From CAYXRK01 sp964467615 (lineage in GTDB: Bacteria > Hydrogenedentota > Hydrogenedentia > Hydrogenedentales > GCA-2746185), in the NCBI GenBank assembly GCA_964467615.1, contig CAYXRK010000062.1, forward strand, positions 1 to 23,692: a stretch of DNA of 23,692 nucleotides, written 5' to 3'. Under the pieces are notes generated by a model. It was not told the origin of the DNA and ran no database searches. It saw only the letters and a list, made by a program, of their open reading frames with translations. How positions within the stretch are numbered: the first letter of the stretch is position 1; each line of letters opens with the position of its first letter. A program made the position numbers and the translations under genes. This document shows positions 6,300 to 13,956 of the stretch, in pieces.

Positions 6300-8462
6300 A
6301 TGGCGCAACGCGGTAAAAAGACTCGGGTAAAACGAGGCTGCGCCGGGCTCTTTCTCGCGTTCGCCATTGTCGTGGCGGCGTTTTGGGGCGCCGGGCTGGG
6401 CGTCCTGAACTACATCCTCGACGAAGACTCCGGCCAATCGATCCGCGCGGTCGAGGACTTCCGGCCCCGCGTGGGAAGCCGGGCCTATTCGGCCGACGGC
6501 GAATTTCTCGGGGAGTTTTTCAACGCGGAAGCGCGGCAACTCCTTCCCCTGAATGAAATTCCGCTGATCCTGCAGAAAGCATTTCTCGCGACCGAGGACC
6601 ACTCGTTCTACGAGCACAAGGGTGTGCAGCCCTTAGCGTTGGCTGCAGTCGCCGTGGACGTCTTGCAGGGAAAGCGAGCGCGAGGAGCGAGCACGATTAC
6701 ACAACAGATTGTGCGGAACATCGAGGCCACGGGAATCACGAAGGAAGAGACGATTCAGAGAAAACTTCGCGAAATACTCGTGGCGATTCAGCTCGAGCGC
6801 GAATTCACGAAGGACGAAATACTCGAGCTCTACCTAAACCAAATATTCCTCGGAATAAGCGCGTACGGCGTCGAGGCCGCGGCCCAGCAATACTTCGGCA
6901 AGTCCTGCGCCGATCTGACCCTGGGCGAATGCGCGACGCTCGCCGGGCTCACCCGCGCGCCCAACGCCAACGAGCCTATCCACAATCCCGAAAACGCCCG
7001 TATTCGCCGTGACATCGTGCTCACCCAAATGATCGACAATGGATTCATCACGCGCGCTGAATTCGATGCGGCGAAAACGGAGGACCTCGCCAAGGCCGTC
7101 ATAACTCCGGAGGAACGACAGGTCCTCGCCGAACAGGGCCAGGCAACTTGGGACCCGAAACGGTTCCAAGCGCCGTATTTCGTGGAGGAGGTCCGTCGGT
7201 TCGTCACTTCACCCCCGCCGCCCTACGAGACCAATGTGTCCACGCAACAGGTCCTTGAAGAGGGACTTCAGGTCCACACGACGATCGACATGCGATTGCA
7301 GCGAGCGGCCGAGGAGATTCTCATCCGGCACATGGACGAGTTCGACGCGGACAAACGCGCGTGGCTGGCAAAACGAAATCGCAGCGAAGAATTTATTCCG
7401 ATATCCGCCGCGTTGGTGTGTCTGGACAACCGTCCTGGCGTCGAGGGATTTGTGCGCGCGATGGTTGGCGGCCGTAATTTCGCGGAGAAGAAATTCAACA
7501 TGGCGACGCAGGCCGAGCGGCAACCCGGCTCAAGCGTCAAGCCTTTTGTGTGGCTCGCGGCGATCGACAATGGAATGACGTGTTCGACGGTCATCGTGGA
7601 CGAACCGTTCTCGCGTGTCGACGGCGCCGGCAATCTGTGGACGCCTAAGAATTTCGGCGGAGAGTACCTCGGCCCGATTCCGATCTCGCTCGCACTGGAA
7701 AAATCGGTCAATGTCGTTTCCGTAACGCTGGTGGAACGGTTAGGAATGCCGCTCGTCCGGTCGTACTTGCGCGATGCCGGATTCCAACGCCCAATCGAAG
7801 ATATCGTCGGCTTAACGATCGGCCTGGGCACGCCCGTAACGACGATTCTCGATCACGCGGTCTGCTACAGCACGCTGGCGCACAACGGCACTCGGTACGA
7901 CCCGGTGATGGTCACGGATATTCAGGACCGTGACGGGTTTACCTTGTACGACTACCGGGATTTTCGTCAAAAGGAAGTCGATGCGTTGCCGCCGGATGCG
8001 ACATTCGCGGTGGTCCGCATGATGCAAGGCGTGTGTGAGGCCGACTACAAGCGCAATCACTACCCGACCGGATGGCGCACGCATGAATTGGAACGGCCCC
8101 GCGCCGGCAAGACCGGCACGACGAACGACAGCCGAGACCTTTGGTTCTGCGGCTTTACTCCGCAGTTCACGTGCATCGTCTGGTTCGGCTACGAAGACAA
8201 CAGTTCACTCGGGACGGGCAGGGACTTCACGGGCGGCCATGTCTCGCAACCCGTGTGGACGGAATTCATGAAGGCCGCCCACGAAGGTCTGCCGGTGGAG
8301 GACTTCACCGTGCCGCCTGGGGTCGAGTTTTTCAACGTCGAGCGGATGACCGGGGTCGCGGGTGGCGATTGGAAGGCGGCGTTCATTCGGGGATCCCGGC
8401 CGCCGGAAGAGTTCTCATACGACACGCTACTGGACGTAGAGGGCCTGCTCGAAGACCTGTAG
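6300..8462 (+). CDS. Bifunctional class A penicillin-binding protein (PBP1A-type glycosyltransferase/transpeptidase)
   Basis: Class A PBPs polymerise lipid II into glycan strands and cross-link the stem peptides, outside the inner membrane. The 720-residue protein has a basic N-terminus, one membrane anchor (about 15-40), a GT51 domain with the catalytic EDHSFYEHKG motif (Glu99) and RGASTITQQ (128-136), then a transpeptidase domain. The transpeptidase motifs are SxxK (Ser411-Lys414 in PGSSVKPF), SxN (Ser469-Asn471 in EKSVN) and KTGT (604-607). All catalytic motifs are intact. The length is within the usual range, and no long C-terminal extension follows the transpeptidase domain. ATG at 6300 has GGTGG about 7 nt upstream. 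It follows the VanZ-like gene and converges with the MFS gene 17 bp downstream, with no obvious terminator between them. Confidence 0.97.
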   Translation: MAQRGKKTRVKRGCAGLFLAFAIVVAAFWGAGLGVLNYILDEDSGQSIRAVEDFRPRVGSRAYSADGEFLGEFFNAEARQLLPLNEIPLILQKAFLATEDHSFYEHKGVQPLALAAVAVDVLQGKRARGASTITQQIVRNIEATGITKEETIQRKLREILVAIQLEREFTKDEILELYLNQIFLGISAYGVEAAAQQYFGKSCADLTLGECATLAGLTRAPNANEPIHNPENARIRRDIVLTQMIDNGFITRAEFDAAKTEDLAKAVITPEERQVLAEQGQATWDPKRFQAPYFVEEVRRFVTSPPPPYETNVSTQQVLEEGLQVHTTIDMRLQRAAEEILIRHMDEFDADKRAWLAKRNRSEEFIPISAALVCLDNRPGVEGFVRAMVGGRNFAEKKFNMATQAERQPGSSVKPFVWLAAIDNGMTCSTVIVDEPFSRVDGAGNLWTPKNFGGEYLGPIPISLALEKSVNVVSVTLVERLGMPLVRSYLRDAGFQRPIEDIVGLTIGLGTPVTTILDHAVCYSTLAHNGTRYDPVMVTDIQDRDGFTLYDYRDFRQKEVDALPPDATFAVVRMMQGVCEADYKRNHYPTGWRTHELERPRAGKTGTTNDSRDLWFCGFTPQFTCIVWFGYEDNSSLGTGRDFTGGHVSQPVWTEFMKAAHEGLPVEDFTVPPGVEFFNVERMTGVAGGDWKAAFIRGSRPPEEFSYDTLLDVEGLLEDL

Positions 8463-8479
8463 CAACGCCGAGACGTCGA

Positions 8480-9775
8480 TCACGTGACGGGCGTCCGTCT
8501 GCGGCCTCGTTCTTGGACGACGAAGTAGAGAAGCGCGGCGGCGACAGTGCCAACCATGATCCACGCGAGCAAGTCGAACGCGGCGGTCCATCCGCGATTT
8601 TGAGCGATGGCGCCAATTCCCCAGCCCGAAACGACGCTGCTGCCAAGATAGCCTGCCGTATCGGCGAGGCCGGCGGCCGTTGAACTTCCCTTCTTGCCGC
8701 CCAGGTCTACGCTTATGACCCCCGAGAGAAACGTGTACGGGCCGAGCATGAAAAGAGCACTGGCGGAAATGAGCAGCAGGGGTAACGCTACCCCCGCGGC
8801 GGCGTCGACTCGCGCAAGGAGAAATAGAGTGACAATGCTGGGAGCAAGAAATATCAACATGACCGTGCCCCGTTGTCCTCGTGTCATGCGGTCGCTCGCA
8901 TACCCGGCGGCGAGGGCGGATATACCGCCGAAGAGCGGGAACAGGCTGCTCGCCATGCCGGCGTTTCCTTTGCTGAGAGAGGCGGCTTCGTAGAGGTACG
9001 TCGGGGTCCACGTGTTAAACGTCTCGCGGATGATGGTGAGGCCGAGGCTCATCAAGAGAATGAGCCAAAACGAAAAACTTCGGAAGAACGGCAGCAACAA
9101 CTCGATCAAATTGCCCGGCGCGGCTTCGTCCCCAGATTCGCCAAAAAGGTTTGCTTCGTTCGCGGCGGGCTCCGGCTCGCCAACAGCCGAAGGGCTCGCT
9201 TTGAGTAAGACCGTGTTCAAAAGGAAAATCGCCACAAATGTCCCCGCCGCCACGAAGTACATCCCGCGCCAGCCCAAACCGAGATCCAAGAGTTTCCCGA
9301 GAAAAAGCCGCGCAAGAAAGTCGCCGAACAAATACGACAAACACAGAATCCCCATCACCGCGCCCAACGATGCCACCGGAAACCATCGTGATGCCGTCTT
9401 TACCAGCGCGCCCCAACCCATCGATTGCACCCCGCGGTTTACGCACCACGCGACTAGGAATACGGTGAATCCGGAACCGAATCCGAAGAGCACGGTTGCG
9501 CCGATCGACGCGGCCATTCCGAAGAGGAACATACGGCGGCCACCAACGAAATCGCACAGGACACCATTGAACAGTTTGCCGATCGCGTAGCAGTACGTCC
9601 CATAAGTCGCGATTTTTCCGATGGTGGGTTTATCGAGGCCCTGTGCGCCGAACTCTTCGATGAGGGAAGGCGTGGCGACGGAAAAATTCGAGCGGCAGAT
9701 GTAATACCCCGCATAACCGATCGTAAGCGTAAACACGGTCGTCCACTGCCAGCGGGAGAGTTTAAGCGGGGTCAT
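8480..9775 (-). CDS. MFS transporter, organophosphate:phosphate antiporter (GlpT/UhpT-like) family
   Basis: The 431-residue inner-membrane protein has about 12 hydrophobic helices and a hydrophilic central loop (about 192-220). TM1 contains GYYICRSNFSVATP with Arg28, and the start of the second half contains IIRETFNTWTPTYL with Arg250. These match the two phosphate-binding arginines of GlpT (Arg45 and Arg269), so transport of a phosphate ester in exchange for phosphate is likely; the exact substrate (glycerol-3-phosphate, hexose phosphate or other) cannot be read from the sequence. The MFS loop motif DFVGGRR is at about 75-81. ATG at 9775 has no clear ribosome binding site. It lies 65 bp after the HicB-like gene and could be the last gene of the sulfatase transcript. 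Convergent with the penicillin-binding protein. Confidence 0.9.
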   Translation of the reverse strand: MTPLKLSRWQWTTVFTLTIGYAGYYICRSNFSVATPSLIEEFGAQGLDKPTIGKIATYGTYCYAIGKLFNGVLCDFVGGRRMFLFGMAASIGATVLFGFGSGFTVFLVAWCVNRGVQSMGWGALVKTASRWFPVASLGAVMGILCLSYLFGDFLARLFLGKLLDLGLGWRGMYFVAAGTFVAIFLLNTVLLKASPSAVGEPEPAANEANLFGESGDEAAPGNLIELLLPFFRSFSFWLILLMSLGLTIIRETFNTWTPTYLYEAASLSKGNAGMASSLFPLFGGISALAAGYASDRMTRGQRGTVMLIFLAPSIVTLFLLARVDAAAGVALPLLLISASALFMLGPYTFLSGVISVDLGGKKGSSTAAGLADTAGYLGSSVVSGWGIGAIAQNRGWTAAFDLLAWIMVGTVAAALLYFVVQERGRRRTPVT

Positions 9776-9840
9776 AGTGTATGAGTGGAAGACAAAACCG
9801 TGAAGTTTGTGCGAGATCGCGCCGCGGCACGGATTGTCCC

Positions 9841-10032
9841 TCAGTGTCGCAACGGATTGGGCACGGGCTCGTGGTGCTTTCGAAGACTCTCCAAGTAACC
9901 TTTGATAGCATCGCAGACGTTTGTTAAGGCTTCATTTCGCGTTTTGCCTTGACTTATACACCCTGGCAACGACGGGCACTCGACAACAAAGACACCGTCT
10001 TCGTCCTGCTCGATTACGACGGGATACTTCAT
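9841..10032 (-). CDS. HicB-like small protein (orphan, no HicA partner)
   Basis: This 63-residue protein matches the partial RNase-H-like fold of HicB antitoxins: MKYPVVIEQDEDGVFV, then ECPSLPGCISQGKTRNEAL, then an amphipathic helix (about 38-52). It lacks the C-terminal DNA-binding extension found in full HicB antitoxins. The start at 10032 is supported by AAGGAG 8 nt upstream. It begins 16 bp after the sulfatase stop, so it is probably translated from the sulfatase mRNA. No HicA-like gene (small dsRNA-binding fold, GSH motif) is next to it: the 65 bp downstream are too short and the upstream gene is the sulfatase. Solitary HicB-like proteins are common and their function is largely unknown, so toxin-antitoxin activity should not be assumed. 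Confidence 0.85.
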   Translation of the reverse strand: MKYPVVIEQDEDGVFVVECPSLPGCISQGKTRNEALTNVCDAIKGYLESLRKHHEPVPNPLRH

Positions 10033-10040
10033 CTGATCTA

Positions 10041-10046
10041 CTCCTT
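10041..10046 (-). promoter_or_regulatory. Strong Shine-Dalgarno AAGGAG of the HicB-like gene
   Basis: AAGGAG lies 8 nt before the ATG at 10032, inside the 16-bp gap after the sulfatase stop. It is among the best ribosome binding sites in the window and shows that this very small gene is real and independently translated. Confidence 0.75.
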
Positions 10047-10048
10047 GA

Positions 10049-11698
10049 TTAACGCGAGGTAGTGTAGCCCATCGACACGATGCCGCTGTCCTTGTACCCG
10101 ATACGTCCCGCTTGCGCGCGCAACGTGCACGACGTATCGAGCGTAACCGGCCCCGAATAAATCCGCCAACGAGAAGCGTCTCCGGCGCCCGTGGTGTATA
10201 CGATCGTCGCGCCTTCCGTGTCGGACGCAAGAGTAATCGTGACGCCGGAAGCGATGGCGCCACCGCCCGGAGTAGCGACCGGCGCCGCCGTCTCGGCCCA
10301 GATGCCGCCGGGTCGCCGCACTTCCCATAGTTCGGCTTCGTCCCGCCCGCCAAGATCGGCGGTCTCGCGTTGCCATTCGGCGAGTGCGGCGCGCATACGC
10401 TCGAGCGTCTGCGCTTGCTCGGGCGAACTCGCGAGGTTGGTAATCTCGTAAGGATCCGCCTGCGTGTCGTAAAGCTCCTCGTCAGGCCGCCGTGGCGCGA
10501 ACCAGGCTTTCGCTGCGCCTTCGAGTTTTCCGGCGGCGTCGAGTTCTCGCCATGTTCGCATCATGGGCATCTGATCCATGTAGTCGACGACGACCGCGTA
10601 GGGGATTTCCGGCCTGAAGTTCCGGATGTACTTGTAGCGATGATCGCGAACGGCGCGCGTGTAGTCGACCACTTCGTCATACCTGTCGCGCGCGGCGAAG
10701 ATGTACTCGAGCGGCGCACCGTCGCCTCGCCCCAAAAATGGCCGCCCCTGAATGTTCGCCGGAATGCTCACACCCGAGATCGACAACACCGTCGGCGCGA
10801 AATCAACGAAGCTGACCAACCGATCTTGCACTGCGCCCGCCGCCACCGTACCCGGCCAACGAACGATAAGCGGCACATGGATGCCCCAATCGTACAACCA
10901 TCGTTTCGCGCGGGGAAGACCACGGCCGTTGTCGGCGAAAAAGAATACGACGGTATCGTCCGCCAGTTCGTCTTCCTCCAGTTGTTGCAACAGTCTTCCC
11001 GCCTGAATGTCCATCGCAGTCACGAGGTCGTAATAGCGCGCCACGTCGTGGCGTACCTGCGGGTGGTCTGGGTAATAGGGCGGCAAGGGGGCGGCGGCGG
11101 GATCGTGAAGCTGATTGGTCGAGAGTTCGCGCGTGAGATTCTTCGCACGCTCGTCCGCCGCGAATATCTGGCTCTCATGCGTAGTGCCCAACGTGAACAC
11201 GGAGAAAAACGGTGTCTTATTGTTCGGGCGATTCCGCCAATGGGCCTTGGGATCACATTCATCCCACGCGCCGAGCGGCGCCTTTGTGGTCCAGTCGGCT
11301 GGACTCTTGCTGCCGTTCCATCCGAAGTTGTAGTCGGTCTTTGCGTTGTTCGTGCAAAAATAACCCGATTGACGCAAATACTCCGTGAAGCACTTTACAG
11401 AGGCAGGCGGAATACCTTCACAACGCATGTGCTGCGTCCCGATCGTGGTCGGATACATTCCCGTTATCAGCGCGCTCCGGCTCGGAGAACATTGGCCATG
11501 CACCGAAAATGCGTGGGTAAACCGCGTACCTTGCGAAGCAAAGGTATCGAGGTTCGGCGTCCTTGCGTAGGTGTCGCCGTAACACCCCATGTTCACGCCC
11601 ATGTCGTCGGCGATTATCCACACGATGTTCGGGCCCTCGGAAGCAAACGCGACTGAGAGCAGCGCCGAGGCAATGCCAACTCCTAAAAACTTCACCAC
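10049..11698 (-). CDS. Secreted FGly-type sulfatase with C-terminal chitobiase-like domain
   Basis: Type I sulfatases hydrolyse sulfate esters or N-sulfates using a formylglycine made from Cys in CxPSR. Here a signal peptide (about 1-20, ending AFAS) precedes the metal-binding Asp31-Asp32 (IIADDMG) and the motif CSPSRSALITG with Cys70 as formylglycine precursor; FADNG lies further on as a second metal site. The stretch PTTIGTQHMR after the motif recalls heparan N-sulfatase-like sulfatases, but substrate assignment is tentative. About 75 C-terminal residues (TPGGGAIASGVTITL ... SGPVTLDTSCTLRAQA) resemble the CHB_HEX_C_1 beta-sandwich seen attached to other secreted glycan enzymes. GTG at 11698 is preferred: GGAGG is 8 nt upstream. 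The frame opens at 11719. It lies upstream of the HicB-like gene and divergent from the ankyrin gene. No maturation enzyme is encoded nearby. Confidence 0.95.
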   Translation of the reverse strand: MVKFLGVGIASALLSVAFASEGPNIVWIIADDMGVNMGCYGDTYARTPNLDTFASQGTRFTHAFSVHGQCSPSRSALITGMYPTTIGTQHMRCEGIPPASVKCFTEYLRQSGYFCTNNAKTDYNFGWNGSKSPADWTTKAPLGAWDECDPKAHWRNRPNNKTPFFSVFTLGTTHESQIFAADERAKNLTRELSTNQLHDPAAAPLPPYYPDHPQVRHDVARYYDLVTAMDIQAGRLLQQLEEDELADDTVVFFFADNGRGLPRAKRWLYDWGIHVPLIVRWPGTVAAGAVQDRLVSFVDFAPTVLSISGVSIPANIQGRPFLGRGDGAPLEYIFAARDRYDEVVDYTRAVRDHRYKYIRNFRPEIPYAVVVDYMDQMPMMRTWRELDAAGKLEGAAKAWFAPRRPDEELYDTQADPYEITNLASSPEQAQTLERMRAALAEWQRETADLGGRDEAELWEVRRPGGIWAETAAPVATPGGGAIASGVTITLASDTEGATIVYTTGAGDASRWRIYSGPVTLDTSCTLRAQAGRIGYKDSGIVSMGYTTSR

Positions 11699-11706
11699 GT
11701 TAGCCC

Positions 11707-11711
11707 CCTCC
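11707..11711 (-). promoter_or_regulatory. Shine-Dalgarno GGAGG deciding the sulfatase GTG start
   Basis: GGAGG, extended by three further G, lies 8 nt before the GTG at 11698. The upstream GTG at 11719 has no such site and would put seven extra residues before the signal peptide. Confidence 0.6.
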
Positions 11712-11728
11712 AAAATCACCTCGCGAGC

Positions 11729-11757
11729 ACTATTCCATCGTCGCTAGTGCGAATCAA
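11729..11757 (-). promoter_or_regulatory. Possible sigma-70-like promoter for the sulfatase gene
   Basis: On the minus strand TTGATT (11752-11757) and AATAGT (11729-11734) are separated by 17 bp, each matching four of six consensus positions. They lie 31 bp upstream of the GTG start. This is only a pattern match in a genome whose promoter consensus is unknown. Confidence 0.25.
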
Positions 11758-11810
11758 GTGACGAGCGCCCGATGACCATCCGATTTGAGGCCGCCGAATC
11801 GGTTTCGTTC

Positions 11811-11819
11811 TGTTACAAT
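11811..11819 (+). promoter_or_regulatory. Possible extended -10 promoter for the ankyrin gene
   Basis: TGTTACAAT is a TGn-extended -10 element with a five-of-six hexamer, 47 bp upstream of the ATG at 11867. No good -35 lies at the expected 16-18 bp, which extended -10 promoters tolerate. It lies in the 168-bp divergent region shared with the sulfatase. Confidence 0.35.
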
Positions 11820-11866
11820 GCGTCGCCGAATCGAGGTATTCGGGGGACCATCGGAGCACCGAAACT

Positions 11867-13936
11867 ATGGCGGAGCCGCACTACTACCGCTGTCCAAATT
11901 GTGACAAGGTACTCGATCGGCGGAAGTATCCCGAGGGAAAACCGTGCCCTTACTGCGCCCCCGAAGCAGAACCCGGACCGGAGAGGGCATACCGGGGAAG
12001 CAAGGCCCGCGAATTCGAAGGTGTCATTCGCTCCGCCCGGCAAATAAGTAAGCCGCGCTTCGCGCGCGATCCCATCCGAATTCAGGGAAAGCACTACGCT
12101 AGCGGCGTAGCGCTGGCGATTCTGCTGCCCACGTTACTTTTCGTTGCCGACAGTTCCTATTTTTCCTTTCGTACCGCCAATTCATTCGCAAGAGTTGAGT
12201 ATATCGGCGAACATCGAGACGACATTCTCGCGCTGAAGACTGTTCCCGAGGTGCGTAATGCCGCTTGGAAAGATGCGACCCACGTTGTCGACCTGGTACA
12301 AGGCGGTGTGCTCGACGAGATCCTTGGCTCGCGATCCAACAGCTTGCTGGGGGCGCGGGTGGTCGCTATCCTCACGGGCTTGATCGCCGGCGGCACACTG
12401 TCCTGGCTCTACTTGCGGACATTGGTATCTGTTAAGGAAGCTGCTCGACTTAACGCAGCGACGTTCCTCCTGTTCATCGTGCTCTTTGCGGCAAACTTGC
12501 TCGCCGTGCAATTGTTTCAAAGTCGCGCCAACCAGGCGCCCATTGTTTTCGCCAATGAAGTCGACTCGATGTTGAACGTGTTAGCGTATTCGGCAATCAA
12601 TCAATCGAACGGCCCCGCCGCCCGCGAGCACTTGCAACAGGGACCCGATTTCGGATTTACCGACTTTGCGGGACGGACGTACCTTCACTTGGCCGCTGCG
12701 CGAGGTCTCGATGCTGTTGTCGATTGGCTTCTAATTTCAGGATTGGACGCAAACTGCCGCGATCAGTCCCTACGTACCCCGTTACACAATGCGGCGGTAA
12801 CAGGCTCCGCGGAGATCGTCCGAATTCTATTGGAGCGCGAGGCCGACCCTTCAGTGACCGACGATCACGGGAAGACACCGCTTCATCTCGCAGCGGAGAA
12901 GGGCGACACCGCCCTTGTAAAAATGCTGTTAGATGCCGGTGCCGCGCGAGACACCCTGGATGACGACGGTCAAACGCCGCTCTTGCTGGCGGCATACCAG
13001 GGAAATGGGGACGCGGTTTCGCTCCTCATTGAACAGGGCGCAAACGTAGATGCACGGCAAAAGGACGGCATGACGCTGGCCCAGGCCGCTACCGGCTACA
13101 TCGTCGAGCACCTGCTAGGACGCGAAGATCCCGTCGGCGCCGAGGTGCAAGACCAGTTCGAGTTACTCAAATCGCTCCAGTCGCGCGGCGCCAATCTAAA
13201 TGTCTCGGACGAGCTTGGCGTAACACTGCTCCATAGAATGCGCGAGGCCCAAGAACGCTATGAAGCGGGCACACCTTCGCGGTCGTTTCTGGATGGCATC
13301 GTGACGTTTCTGCTGGATAATGGCGCGGACCGCAATCTCGAGGACGCGAACGGCGATGCGGCCTATTCGATTCATCATGCCGCTCGCCTTGGAAATATCG
13401 ATGTCGCGCGCAGGATTCTTGCGGAGGATCCGCAAGCGTTGTCGTCCGTCGATGAAACTGGCGCGGCGCCTCTCGAGCACGCGATCCGCGGTGGCCGGAC
13501 AGAGATGACGGCGTACTTAATCGAGCAGGGCGCCGACGTAACACTGTGGAGCGATCCCCAACAATCCGCGCTCCAAGAGGCCTCCGCGCGGGGATTTGCG
13601 GAGATCGTGAAACAACTCTTGGAACACGGCGTTCCCGTCAAGGGACCCGGAGGACAGCGATCAGGCCCGCTTCTCGCGGCGTCACTGCGCGGCGATCTCG
13701 CCACCGTCGAAGTCTTGCTCGAGCATGGCTATCCGGTCAACGAAAAGGACCAGAAGGGCGAAACGCCGCTGCACGTCGCGGCGCGGGCCAACCGCGCCGA
13801 AGTAATCGGCGCGCTACTCGCCCATGGAGCAGACGTCAACGCGTGGAACAACGACGGGAGGACCGCTGCGCAAGTAGCTGACGACAGCGGCAAACCGGAA
13901 ATCGCGCAACAGATTCGGTTGTGGCCGCGAGAATAG
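11867..13936 (+). CDS. Membrane protein with N-terminal zinc ribbon and C-terminal ankyrin repeats
   Basis: The 689-residue protein starts with a zinc ribbon, CPNC ... CPYC (Cys9, 12, 27, 30), then a basic linker (about 60-76). Three hydrophobic segments follow at about 78-95, 163-184 and 197-217. The remaining ~430 residues hold roughly ten ankyrin repeats with typical TPLHLAA ... LLDAGA and ADVN signatures, interrupted by a longer non-canonical segment near 405-475. Charges favour the zinc ribbon and the 185-196 loop (RTLVSVKEAAR) being cytoplasmic, which puts the ankyrin domain on the far side of the membrane. Ankyrin domains bind proteins; the partner is unknown. ATG at 11867 has GGAG 10 nt upstream. 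It is transcribed alone, divergent from the sulfatase and convergent with the MATE gene. Domain identification is firm; topology is inferred. Confidence 0.9.
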   Translation: MAEPHYYRCPNCDKVLDRRKYPEGKPCPYCAPEAEPGPERAYRGSKAREFEGVIRSARQISKPRFARDPIRIQGKHYASGVALAILLPTLLFVADSSYFSFRTANSFARVEYIGEHRDDILALKTVPEVRNAAWKDATHVVDLVQGGVLDEILGSRSNSLLGARVVAILTGLIAGGTLSWLYLRTLVSVKEAARLNAATFLLFIVLFAANLLAVQLFQSRANQAPIVFANEVDSMLNVLAYSAINQSNGPAAREHLQQGPDFGFTDFAGRTYLHLAAARGLDAVVDWLLISGLDANCRDQSLRTPLHNAAVTGSAEIVRILLEREADPSVTDDHGKTPLHLAAEKGDTALVKMLLDAGAARDTLDDDGQTPLLLAAYQGNGDAVSLLIEQGANVDARQKDGMTLAQAATGYIVEHLLGREDPVGAEVQDQFELLKSLQSRGANLNVSDELGVTLLHRMREAQERYEAGTPSRSFLDGIVTFLLDNGADRNLEDANGDAAYSIHHAARLGNIDVARRILAEDPQALSSVDETGAAPLEHAIRGGRTEMTAYLIEQGADVTLWSDPQQSALQEASARGFAEIVKQLLEHGVPVKGPGGQRSGPLLAASLRGDLATVEVLLEHGYPVNEKDQKGETPLHVAARANRAEVIGALLAHGADVNAWNNDGRTAAQVADDSGKPEIAQQIRLWPRE

Positions 13937-13956
13937 TCGTCCAAAGGCCCGCGCGG

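Noticed and set aside
8463..8479. Terminator between the convergent penicillin-binding protein and MFS genes
   Set aside because: The 17-bp gap and flanking codons contain no convincing stem-loop.
9776..9840. hicA toxin gene next to the HicB-like gene
   Set aside because: Only 65 bp are available, with no HicA-like reading frame or GSH motif on either strand.
10370..11656. 428-codon plus-strand open frame opposite the sulfatase
   Set aside because: The sulfatase on the other strand has intact catalytic motifs over the same bases; this frame shows no recognisable protein features.
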